64,000 nt of DNA from Melampsora larici-populina 98AG31 (taxonomy: Eukaryota > Basidiomycota > Pucciniomycetes > Pucciniales > Melampsoraceae): NCBI RefSeq assembly GCF_000204055.1, contig NW_006768766.1:3656019-3720018 (forward strand), in the 5' to 3' direction. Positions 21,935 through 34,021 of the stretch are shown here, piece after piece. A program made the translations under genes and the position numbers. Below the pieces are notes generated by a model, which worked only from the letters and a program-made list of their open reading frames with translations, was not told where the DNA came from and made no database searches. Each line of letters starts with the position of its first letter. Positions within the stretch are counted from its first letter, which is position 1.

Positions 21935-23748
21935 ATGACATTGAGGCGGCTTTCATTCCAGCATCTGTCGATATCTGCACTTTTCTTTTGTACTTTTTGC
22001 ATCATTGAGCTTGTCATTGGATTTCGCAGTTCCTCTCTAGCATTGCTTGCGGATGCCTTTCACGTATCATATAACTTGATTGAATTAATTTTCGCGTTGA
22101 TCTTCTTCATCAAAATACAAGAGTTGGAACGGCATGGCATCAGGACTTTATCCTCATTGGGAAGTTATACTTTTGGCTGGGAAAGGATCGAGATCCTAGG
22201 CGCGTTTTTCAATGGGGGTATGCCATGACATTTTGTATGCTCAAATGCGAGCCCTACGAATCCAATGAATACCTCTCTGATAAGGAATGTCATCTCTCAT
22301 TTCGCAGTCTTCCTCCTGGCCTTATTCACATCAATGGCACTTCAGACAATCAAAAAATTTATAGACCCGCGTCCCTTAATCAATCCGATGGACATGATTA
22401 TTGTACGCCCATTCCGCTTCATGAAAGTCGCTCTCCATTCACTTACACGAGGATCGCTTCAATAAGGTAGGATGTGTGGGCCTCGCACTGAAACTGGTCA
22501 GCGCATTGACAATTTACGGTAAATATAATGTTGGCTTCAAGCAAGGTGGATCAAAGCCGCTGATTGATTGCTTGCATTCAAATTAAACCAATTTAGAGCG
22601 GGAAAACGATGATAAAAATCAGTCGGTACATATGCCCGAGCTAAATATCAAAAATGCTCGTGAAGCGTCTTCGAATCTAACTTCAAGAGTTGCTAACGAT
22701 CCGGAGCATCAAAGTCATACAAAGAATGAATCACCAGCGCCAGCATTGTTTGTCGTGGATCCTGTGCAAGTAAGTCGTGGATGCTTGCGCCCCGCAAGCC
22801 TTGAGCCTCTGATATACGTGAGACCTGATATACGGATTTGCATATTCCTAGTTGCATTGCGACCATAGGTCTCGGACCAGACCTTCCAGAAAAGAGGGGT
22901 GGTGGAATTTCTTGGATCTAGCTATTTACCTCTCGAGTTATGCCCTCAACAGTCTCTTGATTATCGTATCAGCCACATTTTACATGAAGACAGGATTTAT
23001 TTATTGTGACTGCATTGCATCCGCGTGTATTGGTGTGATGATGTTCACAACAATACTCCCTCTTTTGAAGAAAAGTGCATCAATCTTACTGGAGAGCTCT
23101 CCATCTGACCTGGACATGAATCTAGTGGTCAATGACATTGAAAAAGCTCACAACGTGGAGCGAGTGACTGGGATTCATGTTTGGCAGTTGAGTGAGTATC
23201 ATGTACAGTCTTTAATCAAATTCAACCTTCTTGCCCTGAAGCTGAATAACTATGACAATCACTGACCTTTGAGCAGCACAATCAAAGGTCCTTTCCACTA
23301 TCCAAATCACTCTCTCAGAGCCATCTTTGATTGATTTCAACATAACCTGCAGTCAGATATGCCAAGTAAGTTTTGAATCAAATCAAGCAGAAATAACCTT
23401 CACAGACTGATAAAACTCTGGGACTACATTACATTCAAGTGTCTGAACAAGTGGGGAATACATCAAGTTTGCATTCAGCCATTTTATAATAAAGGTGCAA
23501 CCAGCAATCTTGAAAAGGATGGCCCAGATCAGCTTGACAGTGCATCAATCACAACAGCAGATAAATTACTCACTGTTAGTCCAAAGGAGAATACCACAAC
23601 ATCATGTCAAGGTAATCCTAATGAATTTCAGTCCTCACCTTATCATCTACCACCAATACAGCCCTCAACATCAGATGACGGACTTTGTAATGGGAGCCTG
23701 AAGCTTTCCATATATGAAGATAATTCTGGGGATGTCATAGTGGAATGA
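21935..23748 (+). CDS. Cation diffusion facilitator (zinc transporter-like) with degenerate metal-binding sites
   Basis: Seven exons: 21935-22217, 22308-22402, 22467-22518, 22597-22769, 22852-23191, 23277-23365 and 23440-23748 (446 aa). All joins are GT-AG and in frame. Family landmarks in order: SSSLALLADAFH (TM2), SYTFGWERIEILGAFFNGG (TM3), FIDPRPLINPMDMIIVGCVGLAL (TM4), FIYCDCIASACIG (TM6), IHVWQL (cytosolic domain). It acts in an intracellular or plasma membrane moving Zn2+ or a similar ion, if active. In TM2 the HxxxD zinc site reads HVSYN; the TM5 site reads about YLSSY instead of HxxxD, so at most one of four ligands remains. The His-rich loop is missing. This resembles non-transporting partner subunits (human ZnT6, yeast Zrg17). 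Confidence 0.85.
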
Positions 23749-24628
23749 ACACACTGAATTGTGTTTCCCATTAAACTGTGGTATTGATGAACATTCCACA
23801 ATGTATTCCAGTCTGAACTGGAATGTGGAGGAGGTCTCTGAGGTTTCTAACATGCTAGTATTTCCATCAGACAATAGGTGTGATCAACTCCACAATATCA
23901 TGGGTATTAAAGCTGGGAACCCAAAAGATGGTAACAAGCATATCACATCAATCAATTCTGGCACTCATTTCAAACTCAACAAGGTAACAAGTATTGGGGG
24001 GACTCCAAGTGGGTCAACTGAACCATTCAACTTTTTCTTCTTCTTTTACTTTGTATTCTTTCTTCTCTTGATCATAATCTGGCACATCTAATTATAAATC
24101 ATGTATCTCAGTTTTGAACAATTTCTTGTTTGTTGAAAAGATTTCTAGACTTTTCTCAAAATGCCTGCTTTCCCTCTGAGACATGGTAGCTCTGACTGCA
24201 CAATACTCTTGAATATTGAAGTGAGGGATAGAAGAGTGAATACCCGGGGAACAGGTTACGATGAAGTTGAAATATGCATCCCTTCCTAGATGCCAATCAA
24301 AACAGTCTGCTTCTTTCTTAGATATATGCTGTTATCAGAAAGGGTGTTAACTGATGTGATAGTCCTTGAGACTAAAGTGTGTCAAGAGGGAAATCTGGAA
24401 TCAATGATGACCACATCATGGCCCCAAGGATCAGGAAGACTCAGAAAGGTGTGCATAGTCTACTTTCTCTCTTGATCATGATATTAAATATTTGATTGTG
24501 TGGTCAAGTGTCCCTTTTGTCTACCTTATAATAGCTCTTGTGCAGATTCCCCACTGGGAGGGATCAGGGGCTGGTAGTATGGGTTCTCATCATGAAATTT
24601 GGATTTGAGGACTGTGAGGCCATTTACA
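23749..24628. other. 3' flank of the CDF gene; one unassigned ORF
   Basis: A 110-codon + frame at 23759-24091 starts 11 bp after the CDF stop and ends in a Phe-rich hydrophobic run. It might be 3' UTR or a missed exon of the CDF gene; no family recognised. The rest is AT-rich with no gene seen. Confidence 0.35.
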
Positions 24629-25442
24629 GGATACAAAGTAGAAGCCGGGCATGTGCCTGGCTTTGTGCACAGATTTTTTTTGGCAGTAAATTCAAATTCT
24701 GGGCCCAGACTTTTGCCCAGAAAATCAAAATTTACTGCCAAAATAATTCCGGGCACAAAGCCTAGTATTCGGTACGTGTATTGAAGGATGGGAATGGGTC
24801 GGGAAAGAGTGTCGGATAATGAAGTAACCGGGTCAATCACTTCATCCATTCCTCTCAGACGAAGGATCACAATTACTCATCTTATAGTTGCTGATCATGA
24901 TGTCATGAAGGAAAGAGTGGATGTATAGGATGTTGGAAGTTCCCTAATTCCCACTTCATCATCGAAAAATTTATAATCATCTTTAGAAATTTTTCTCCAT
25001 CATCATATCATTATCCTAAGATTTCCTCTTTCATACGTTGAGAAAATTTTTATCAGTAGAAAATTTTCTTTTCCTCCCACCCACCCAGCTAAAGAATATA
25101 TTCATGTATAATTCCATTTAAAATCAGAAAAAATGTATTATAAAAAATTAGTTTACAAATTAGGACTTTTTTCTAAAATTTTTACATGTATCATTATATT
25201 CTATTCGTTATTTTATTTTAATTTTAAGTTAGAAAAGTTGTCGCCAGAAGAAACCACCCACAGAACTCATATTTATCCTCAGTTTAGTCACCTATGTTTC
25301 AGTTGTGTTTTTTCTTATCAGGCTTATGTTTATGTGCTAATCTAAGCCTGCCCTCTGCGGCTGTTTAGCGTGATCCTGATACAACAGTGTCCAAAACTAA
25401 GAGACCCATTCCGGGCACGTGCCTGGCTTCTACTTTGTATCC
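24629..25442. repeat. Region bounded by inverted GGATACAAAGTAGAAGCC ends
   Basis: The left end (24629) reads GGATACAAAGTAGAAGCCGG and the right end (25442) is its near-complement. 24645-24772 forms an internal inverted repeat (GGCAGTAAATTC, and GAATTTACTGCC-like on the other side). 24770-25400 is very AT-rich and may be a later insertion or a different element. Another piece of the same family lies at 25634-25712. Confidence 0.6.
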
Positions 25443-25633
25443 CGCAATTGGTAGTCTTAGAATATTGCATTGTGCAAATCTTTCAAATGTCCTTCCTAAA
25501 GGCTATTCAGGATAGGCTAAAGGCCCATCTGCTTAAGTAAAGTCTGGTCAGACATCACATTCTGTCTAATTCAAAATGCATCTCCTGACCAGTACATTGG
25601 ATGGTTTGCACTCAAATGAGCTCAATTATGGTT

Positions 25634-25712
25634 GCCCAGAAAATCAAAATTTACTGCCAAAATAATTCCGGGCATGAAGCCGGGCATGTGCCCGGGTTCT
25701 ACTTTGTATCCC
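25634..25712. repeat. Fragment of the GGATACAAAG repeat family
   Basis: Matches about 24715-24760 directly (CAGAAAATCAAAATTTACTG through TTCCGGGCA). It then adds the terminal GCCGGGCATGTGCCCGGG...TACTTTGTATCC end. So it is the right half of one family member. Confidence 0.7.
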
Positions 25713-25733
25713 ATACTCAATGATTGGAAGTTA

Positions 25734-26852
25734 CACCGCGGGAATTAATGGGTTCAAAACCCGATTGAAGAAAGTTGCAGTGACTGGGTCCGCAGCTTTC
25801 TTCAATCACCAATTACGTTTGCAATATGTTTGCTGGATACCCTCGAGATACTGTTTCAACACATCAGAACCGTCATATGCAACAACACCACAAGCCCTTC
25901 GATTCTTGATCCAAGTTTGTCTGATGATGATTTGAAGATAACTCAACAAGAGCTTGAGAATCAGATTGCTCAAAAACAACATCAGCAGAACTTAGTGGTA
26001 TGTGATTCTGTACCAACGTTGTTGCTGAAGCCAAACTCAATCCATCCTTTTAGCTCTGTTGGACATCATACTCTTGGACGATACCTATTTTCTGATCATC
26101 ATTCCAATTTGAATCCACCAGGTCTATTTTGGAGTGAGTGATTGGATTACAAAAATTCATCTGCAATGATTAGGAATTAAAACCAAAACCAACTTGGTTC
26201 TTGTGTTCAATCTCTGTACAATCACCTTTTTGTTTGGTTTTTGCTCTTTGATTCAATTTGAATATTGAAAGCAAAACACACCAAGTCAAGCCTCTTACAG
26301 GTTCTTTGCATCTCAACATGCTGAAGTTTCTTATCATGAAACGACTCATAAGAAGTGTGATGTACCTTGGTATATCAAACAAAACTAACCTGAATTGGGC
26401 GTTCCATTGACTACATTTTTTCAATTCTTTTGTTTTGAGAATACATGTTACTTTGAAAAGTTCTTCTTTGGACCGTCACACAATACATTCATCGAACTTA
26501 TGATTAGTCCTGAGTAGCTTTGTTCCCTGGCGAGTAGGTGTGAGTAGTTAACTGGGCTGATGTTCAGTTCTCTATTGGCAGAGGGAAATTTTGCCTTGCT
26601 TGAGCCATGGGTGTACCTCTCATTTAATCTTGTTCCTGGACATGTGCCAAATCGTGATAAGATAAGCAAGGATAAGATGGCTTGTGGCGTTGTTGCATAT
26701 GACCGTTTTGATGTGTTGAAATGGTACCTCGAGGGTATCCAGCAAACGTATTGCGAACGTATTGCGAACATAATTGGTGATTGAAGAAAGTTGCGGACCC
26801 GGTCACCGCAACTTTCTTCAATCGGGTTTTGAACCCATTAATTCCCGCGGTG
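25734..26852. mobile_element. 1.12 kb inverted-repeat element with TTA target duplication
   Basis: Inverted repeats of about 170 bp (25734-25905 and about 26680-26852) starting CACCGCGGGAATTAATGG, flanked by TTA (25731-25733, 26853-26855). Each arm contains its own hairpin, GATTGAAGAAAGTTGC...GCAACTTTCTTCAATC. The interior has no intact ORF that I recognise. The TTA duplication suggests a Harbinger/ISL2EU-type mobiliser; that is inference. Confidence 0.82.
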
Positions 26853-26864
26853 TTACTTCAGTAA

Positions 26865-27931
26865 GAGCATCCGCACTGGTTTGCGGTTGTTAACTTGATC
26901 ACGCACGGTAACAAACCCTACTTTAAGTAAAAAATTACTTAACTCGACTAAATTCCCCACTCGTTTGCATTAGCAGTGCTGTAACTGTTACAACTTTACA
27001 GATAATGCATGTGCTCCACACGGGTCATGCAGTAAGGTAACATTTTGATTTTTCAAGTACTAATCACCTGCTTTCATCACAAGTGTTAATATGATAGAGC
27101 CACTGTCCGCTTCTTTGGAGGACTGAAGTTGCTTTCACATTCTCCATCTACATAGATCCAATACTTGTTCATCTACCTGATCAGCAATTTTGATTTAAAA
27201 GGACAAAGTCAACATGACTTTGTTCAGCAACTCAATCGATCAATTCAAGTTCAAAAACCAAACGCTTGACTACATTGATCAAGCCTTTAATGAGTCTGAA
27301 TACATGCAATTATGATCTTGTGAAAATATTAAAGATTCAAAGTTAAAAAAGAAAAATTGACGATCTGAACAATCTGAACAAATCCAAACTTTTCTTAATG
27401 ATTTGTATCACTTGATCTTGAAAGTCCCCCATGATTAGTCTTTGAATGTTGATTTTCTTTCATTTGAACTGTACATGCTATATGAATGTTGACATTCTAC
27501 ATATTCATCTGATTGGTATGAAGTCAAGTTGAAGATATCTGATCGAGCTATTTTAATTAAAAAACACCAAAAATTGAAGATTGAAACAACATGAATCAGC
27601 ATTGATTGTTCTTGATTTAGTTCATGTGACTGTGAGGCTTGGATTTCATCGTGTGTGGAAGGTGAATGTGGAAGGTGAAAAGGAGGTGTGGGTTGACTTT
27701 GGTGTTGGAGGTCGGGTTGAGTCTCGTTTTTGGAGTCGAAGTTGCTGTCAGCTAGTCGCGATGTGTGTTAATGCATGCGTTAGCCAATCGGTAAATTTAC
27801 CGATTTGCTAACGCAAATTGATCAAAAGTTAACTACCGCGGGGCTAATTTTCCACCGGTGTGGAAAAGACCCCGCGGTTGCGTTAAATTTAACCTTACCG
27901 CACCCGATTTACCGCACGAGTGCGGATGCTC
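26865..27931. mobile_element. 1.07 kb Harbinger-like element with TAA duplication
   Basis: Starts GAGCATCCGCACT and ends AGTGCGGATGCTC, flanked by TAA (26862-26864, 27932-27934). Subterminal GCGGT.AAC.. words occur at both ends. It begins 12 bp after the preceding element ends. Internal open frames (such as 27581-27811) are not recognised. Same terminal style as the elements at 19542 and 20063. Confidence 0.82.
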
Positions 27932-27934
27932 TAA

Positions 27935-28437
27935 ACGGGCCCTGAATGTTTGTTCCTGTGTTTCTACTCATTGGCACTTTTAGGAAGCAAGATTTCATCT
28001 TGTTAGAATATATATAGGAAACAAGATATGATTTTCCCCTGGGAAGACTGATTAAATTTAATGCAGTTTCTGAGCCAAAACACAGAAACAAGACAGAAAT
28101 AATGCCAAAATAATACATTTTGGCTCATCAACTGGGTGCAATACAATGGGGTTTCCCATGAAAAAATTGCCTCTTATTTCCTGTGTCACAGCCTTTGAGC
28201 AGAGACAGCTAAGATTCAAAGACTCTAAACATATCATATGTATGCATGAATATGTACAAGTTAACAATATGTTCTTTGCACGGCCTGTAGGATATCTAAA
28301 TCTTTCGTATTTTTGAGCTCTTGATACAAACGCACGACGTTTGTAGAGTGAAAGGTTCTAAAGCAAAGAGGATTACCGTTTATGGGTGTTCAAGACCCCA
28401 GACGTTCAACCACATATGTACAGAAAACAATCAATTC
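27935..28437. other. 3' flank of the Gbp2-like gene
   Basis: About 500 bp without a gene; the terminator and polyadenylation site of the minus-strand gene ending at 28438 should be in the right part. Confidence 0.45.
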
Positions 28438-31341
28438 TTATGATCCCACCCCGTATCCTGAACTGGCATTGTTTGGGGCATTGATTGAGAAATCCCTCCA
28501 TCGGCCATTGAACTCTAGTGACAACGGTCTACCACCATACGAGTAGCTTTGGAATTTGGCTGTTATCCGGGGAGATTTGAACAAATCAGTCAAGCAATCT
28601 TTGTTGACTCAAGTAAAAAGGGAAAGCCTTGTTCGCTCACCAATTGCTGTTTCAGCTTCCTCGACGGTTTCGAATTCAATCACCCCCACACCTTTGGATC
28701 TTCCACCTTCAAATATAACTTCTGCATTCTGGACTTTGCCCGTGGTCTGGAATAGCTCCACCAAGTCCTCATTTGAAGTCGACCATGGCAGCTATTGGCA
28801 AAAACAGTCATCAACACGTATACTTTAGCTTGAAGTGCGGAGATTACTTACATTTTTCACAAAGATTTGTTGGTTGGGTTGGATGTTCAGCGACGGTCCC
28901 CCGAATGGAGCCCCTCCGCCGAAACCACCTCGGCCGCCATGTCCTCCATTAAAACCGCCTCGAGGACCAGTTGGCCCACCAAAACTTCCTCCGTGAGCGG
29001 AGCCATCCTGACCAGAGTAATCTCCGTATAGATTGGTCGTATCGCGACCGCTACCCCCACCAAAGCCACCGCGGAATCCACCGCGCCCCCCACCTAGAGG
29101 GAAGACAAGATTCACAGAAAAATACGACATTGCTATGAACTTCTGCACAACATATAATGCAGACTCTGAGAGTGACCTACCCATTCCACCTCTGAACCCA
29201 CCTCTGAAACCTCCCCGGAAACTACCCGGCCCGCCCCCAGCCGAGCGATCTTCGCGCACCTCCATTGTACGCCCTTCGTATTCAAAACCATTGAACATCG
29301 CTACCGGAGAAAGAAAAATCATACATGAGATGATGGTCAGTTCCAACAGAAGTACGAGATAAGCAGATGGATGGATTGAAACCTATTGCGTTTTGAGCAT
29401 CACGCGCAGTCTCAAAGACCACCATTCCATTTCCAGTAGGAGATCCATCAGGGCCAAAATAGACATCAGCTCGGATGATTGCACCCGCAGAACGGAACAT
29501 GTCTTTCAGATCTTGCCAGCCCACATTGAATGGCAGCTATGAACCGTAGGGTGTATGATCAGCGATTTCATCATGTTGATCAGATTCTGGACCAAAGGGT
29601 ACGTACGCCGGAGATAGCGAGTTGTTTACAAGCGTGTGGTGGGGGCGCACCACCTCCCCCAAAGCCACCACCGCCGCCACCATAGCCATAACCACCCCTT
29701 CCACCCATTCCACCACGGGCACCGAAACCAGAGACAGCCAATGCACCATATCTTGCTTCCTCCTCTCTGTCCTTTTGAAGGCCAACCAGCACAAGAGTGG
29801 CATGTGAGTAGAAGGCCAGAAGTAAGCAAGACTGAAGCGTTCATACCTCTCGTACAAACACCTGTCGCCCAAAGAGTGGTGTATCATTTAATGTCTTCAC
29901 TGCTTTTTCGGCCTCTTCACGCGTGCTGAATTCGACTACACCGCAGCCCTAGAGAAGAGAAATGATATGAGCGTGAAATTTGAAAATCGATGGAAAGGCG
30001 ACACTCATGATATACCTTACTCATTCCATTTGGAAGAACCATGACCTCCGCAAACACCACGTTTCCAACTGAGTAGTCCAACGCGAGATCGAAGGAATCA
30101 AAGCCCAAAGTAGACCGATTCAAAGTAATTCCGCCCGTTTTTATCATCCGAAAAGTAAGACCATCATATACAAAAATGCACAACCAAACCCAGCCTTTCC
30201 GTCAGTAACCATCTCCCTTTTACATCTCGAACAGTTTCCCATCCACCACTACTTCTTTCGCATTACATGGACCACGAAGACGTCGTTGTAAGGAAGTCAG
30301 AGATGCCTGCTACAATCTGAAGTCATATGTTATCCGACCCATGACCTCAAATGTCATATAAGACAATCACCACACGGATATCCCCAGTAGTAGCTGAACC
30401 ATCAGACTAAGCCAATCAGCCAGCTATCCAACACTTCATGTAGCTCTGATTGATCGGGGTCCAACTGAATACCCAAACATCGGCCTTCATAGCTAGCATT
30501 TTGTAATATCCATAAAGACAGAGACTACTACTACCACCTCTTCTCTCACACAAACATAATAGCCACCTTGGTGGGAAAAAGAATTCTCAGCAAATTTCAC
30601 CCACCCTCACGCATGAAATCCTTGAGACGGCAGAGAAAAGTGAAGGAGATGAGTAGGTCAGTAGTCGCGCTAGATAAGGGGTGAAGGCCAAAAGACGAGC
30701 TAACCTTAAGGTCGCTCCACTTGACTGAAAAAGCCAAGTTGCCGACATAGACACGATTCTCCTTCACACTCCGTTTACTTGCCTCCGCCGCTACCAAATC
30801 TCGATTCATTGCACGTCGAGCCGGGTCATCAGGTGGACCGCGACCACGCCCACTGTAGCCTCCACGATCTCCGCGATCCCCAGACCTACGGATTGGCGAT
30901 CGAGAAGAACGTCGGTCGTGGCGAGGGGAACGAGATCTCGACTTGGACCGACGCGAACGTCTGGGTGATCGGGACCGAGAGCGAGAGCGTCGAGAACGTC
31001 GACTGGTAGATGATCGCTGAGGTAGGCATCAGACAAAATCAGCGACAAAATCAAATGTAGAGCGACTCAAGAAGAACGCGCAGATTCAAGACTTACGTGG
31101 TAGTCATCATCTCTTCGACGGTCATCTGTTTCCCAGCGGTCAGAGTCCTTGAAGGTCCAAAAAGAGATGTCGAGTCAGGGTCAGCACGCTCGTTGACGAA
31201 GTGGATGGGAAATAGATTATCATGTGCAACAAGGTAGGGAGTTTCTAGATATGTCTGACAGTTTTATTGGAAAAGAATGTGATCATCTAGGGATACTGCA
31301 TCAGCCTTGCGGTCATTGATATTTACCTTGTTTGAGGGCAT
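28438..31341 (-). CDS. Gbp2/Hrb1-like SR-type protein with three RRMs (mRNA export/surveillance)
   Basis: Twelve exons on the minus strand: 31341-31327, 31147-31097, 31016-30705, 30620-30605, 30068-30016, 29948-29847, 29771-29607, 29536-29383, 29300-29181, 29093-28852, 28791-28641 and 28559-28438 (500 aa, every join in frame). The N-terminus is Arg/Ser-rich (residues about 23-65). RRM1 has VYVGNL and KGCGVVEF. A Gly-rich linker precedes RRM2 (LAISGL, GNGMVVFE). A long FRGG/GG-rich linker precedes RRM3 (IFVKNL, KGVGVIEF). This order matches yeast Gbp2/Hrb1, nuclear shuttling proteins that load on spliced mRNA. Oddities: a 16 nt microexon (30605-30620) and a 536 nt intron (30069-30604), far longer than the others. 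Confidence 0.9.
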
Positions 31342-33577
31342 GGTATTTCCGTTCCCGAGTCCATTCGCGACTTTGAGATTTTCGAGATTTGAGATTGCAA
31401 GGAAGTGTGTTAAAGATTGCGATGACGTTTGAAATGGTGAAAGTCTCTGTAAGTATGAGAGGACATACCTTTATCATCCATCATGTTGGAAACAGCTTTA
31501 TTGTAGTTTGATGTTCTTCGACTTGGTATTTTTCGTATTGAGAATCGAGCGGAACTTGAAGCGAAGGAAGTTGATCTGACAACCAACCGGTTGGACACGT
31601 TTTCAAATTCTACATACCAGGTGCACACCACAGCAGCTGCGGCCCAATTCAGGCGCAGCATCTGACATGATCGGCGTCAGGTGGCATGAGCCGGCGCACC
31701 GGCGCGCAAGTCTGGGTGACAGAAACCTCGCACGTTGCTGCAAGGGAATCTTACAAGTGCTTGCAAGACAGTTGATCATTGAGTGTGAAGTCTAAGACAA
31801 GGGAAATATCTGTTATGAAAAAAGCTCAAAGACATCCTTCCCATATCAATCAGCTGGGGGGGTGACTGAAGGCTTCATGGCATATACTTAGTAACTAAGA
31901 GAGTTTTTTCATACTAAGACCACATAAGACTAAATCATGGGCCCATTGAATTTGATGGTTGAGAAAAAAAATCCTCAAAGGTCTGAACTTCTTTGGTTAT
32001 GTATACTGAAGAATGCATCAGTGACAGGGTCAACAATTACCTTTCTAAAAACTCATACTTCTATCTCAAAATTCAATATTATTGGTTTGCAGATTCAAGA
32101 GTGGTGTTGCCATTGATATTGGATTATGATAGTATTAACAACATTTTCAAGACCTTGACAATTTGAAGTTTGAAGGGAGTAGTATTCTGAGTATTGGGGG
32201 AGCTCTGATAAGACACTTCTTAGGCTTCAGGTGTAACGACTGTTTTCATTTCCCAGGACTTGTGTTGCTGTGCCCAATGGCAGAGAAATTTTTTAAAGTC
32301 TCTAAAAACCATATTGGGACCATGCAAGCGGAAGCTTATGGAAACAACTTGCAAAAAGTCATTCTTGACCAGTATCTGAAAATGTACTAATTTGCCTTGA
32401 TACTACTCTTAGATTGGATGTATGTTTTCAAAGGATGGGTGATCCAAATTGATAATTGGCATCTTCTGAAATAAAGGCCACACCTATCAGCCCCACTCAA
32501 AATTGACAAGCAGGGGAACTCATAGCGCCTCAGGACCATTGCAAGATCTAGCCAATTGTAAGGGGGAAAGAAACCACACATCATCCTGCGAAAAGGAATC
32601 CCGACCCTCAAAAATAGGCTATGGAGACAGCGCCAGACTGGTATGAATCCATCCTTTCAAAAAAAGTGAATTGGGTGTTGAAACCACCTGGGAGTATCAC
32701 CACATGATTGGTAAGGGATATGATGAAGTACCTGAAAGACATGTGGCCTTGCGTGCCACATCTTCCCTCTTGCCTCTGGCAAGGAAGAGATCTAAGTGAA
32801 GAGAAAATTTGATGTTGTTGTTTTGGGAGCAATCCACCGTGTTTATAATATTACATCAAGCCAAGTTGGACTACAAAACGACTTCCTTAGTATACACCAG
32901 GCAAGATACTACAGACAAAGACTATTTACAGGCAAAAAGAAATCATGTCACTTCCAATTGTGTGACACATGACAGAGGGCTTGAGATAGATGCCCAATCG
33001 TGGAATAAGACCCCAAGAGGGAACGGTGGACTGTGCAAAGAATAGAGATAGCTTGCATACCTGCTGTAAACCCAGCTATCACTGTAAGCAACACCCCGGT
33101 GATTGGCTGTTAGCTGGGTTGTCAGTGAGATTATCTCCAATGTGATGAAGGCCTGGGCGATGTCTGTCGGATAGGATAAGGGGACCATCAATTTTCGAGA
33201 ATAACAAGACGAGCATGACAGAAATAAGCTGATGCTATATAGCACGCGAAAGATATATAGACGGACAGACCTTCGCAAATTCCACTTGACCTGTCAGAAC
33301 AGTCGAGAGCAATACATAGTTTCTCGGTCAGCTCTATATAACATTTGTGATACCCTCAAGCGTCGCAAAGCGCATCTAACTAGAGCAGACACGATGATGA
33401 ACCGTGATGTGTCCATTCACCTCGTCTGCAGCTGAGGTTGGTTGCTCACTTCCTAAGATACATCTGATACACCAGTACAAATTGTACCACCTAAAGATTT
33501 CCAATAGCCGAAATCAGACATACCTGACTGTTCTTTGCTGTCAGCTTGATAGCAGCAGACAGCCTCACGGGGCCCTT
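31342..33577. other. Upstream region of the Gbp2-like gene and gene-poor spacer
   Basis: 31410-31661 on the minus strand is an 83-codon frame directly upstream of the Gbp2-like start. It ends near a GTATGT...CAG intron-like stretch and may be 5' UTR. Further left, small frames (for example 32163-32390 +, 32832-32608 -) have no recognised family. No repeats with clear ends are seen. Confidence 0.35.
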
Positions 33578-34006
33578 CAAGTGCATTCCCTTGCAATTGA
33601 ATCTGATGACGTTCCTGGATGTTGTTTGTAAGGTTGGTGGATGTTTGGAGGGAAAGGTATTAAGAAGTTGTCCTTACATTCCATCACTCAATAGAAGCAA
33701 AGAGAAACGAGATACCAACTTATTAGGGCTCACGTGTGGCCGCCACCGCACTAAGACAGGTTTTGGTGTCGATCGATCGGATGTACGTTGACCGATCCGT
33801 TCCACACGCAGTTCCACTCTCACAAAATCGCAACGGACCAGCTTTCGTTCAGCATCCAACATCTCCAACACAAACTCGTCTGTCATCCCTTCGTGATTCG
33901 GATCTCCTGATGATGCGAGTCCGCAGTCTAGGTCTGCCAGTTTAATTAAAGCCTGTCCATCGGCCTCTGTCCTCACTAGTCCGGTTGCATACACCGGCCA
34001 TCGCAT
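33578..34006 (-). CDS. Hypothetical protein, ends uncertain
   Basis: An open frame from ATG 34006 (MRWPVYATGLVRTEADGQAL...) runs to an in-frame donor GTGAGC after RWRPH (about 33730). Joining to an acceptor at about 33675 gives a short tail ending at a stop near 33580. The same frame stays open upstream of 34006 for about 45 codons without ATG, so a 5' exon may be missing. Acidic/basic, no signal peptide and no recognised domain. Confidence 0.35.
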
Positions 34007-34021
34007 TGTCGGTATCGCCAA

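Noticed and set aside
23759..24091. Separate gene after the CDF transporter
   Set aside because: Begins 11 bp after the stop, with no clear start context and a low-complexity Phe run at the end; kept only as an unassigned ORF.
28887..29807. Open frames antisense or in other frames of the Gbp2-like gene
   Set aside because: Gly-rich codons (GGN) leave other frames open; the 12-exon RRM gene explains the region.
30069..30604. snoRNA in the long Gbp2-like intron
   Set aside because: Looked for C (RTGATGA) and D (CTGA) boxes on the minus strand; only imperfect C boxes at unsuitable distances from D boxes.
32163..32832. Possible transposon protein fragments in the 32 kb region
   Set aside because: Short frames on both strands without any motif I can name; not enough to call.
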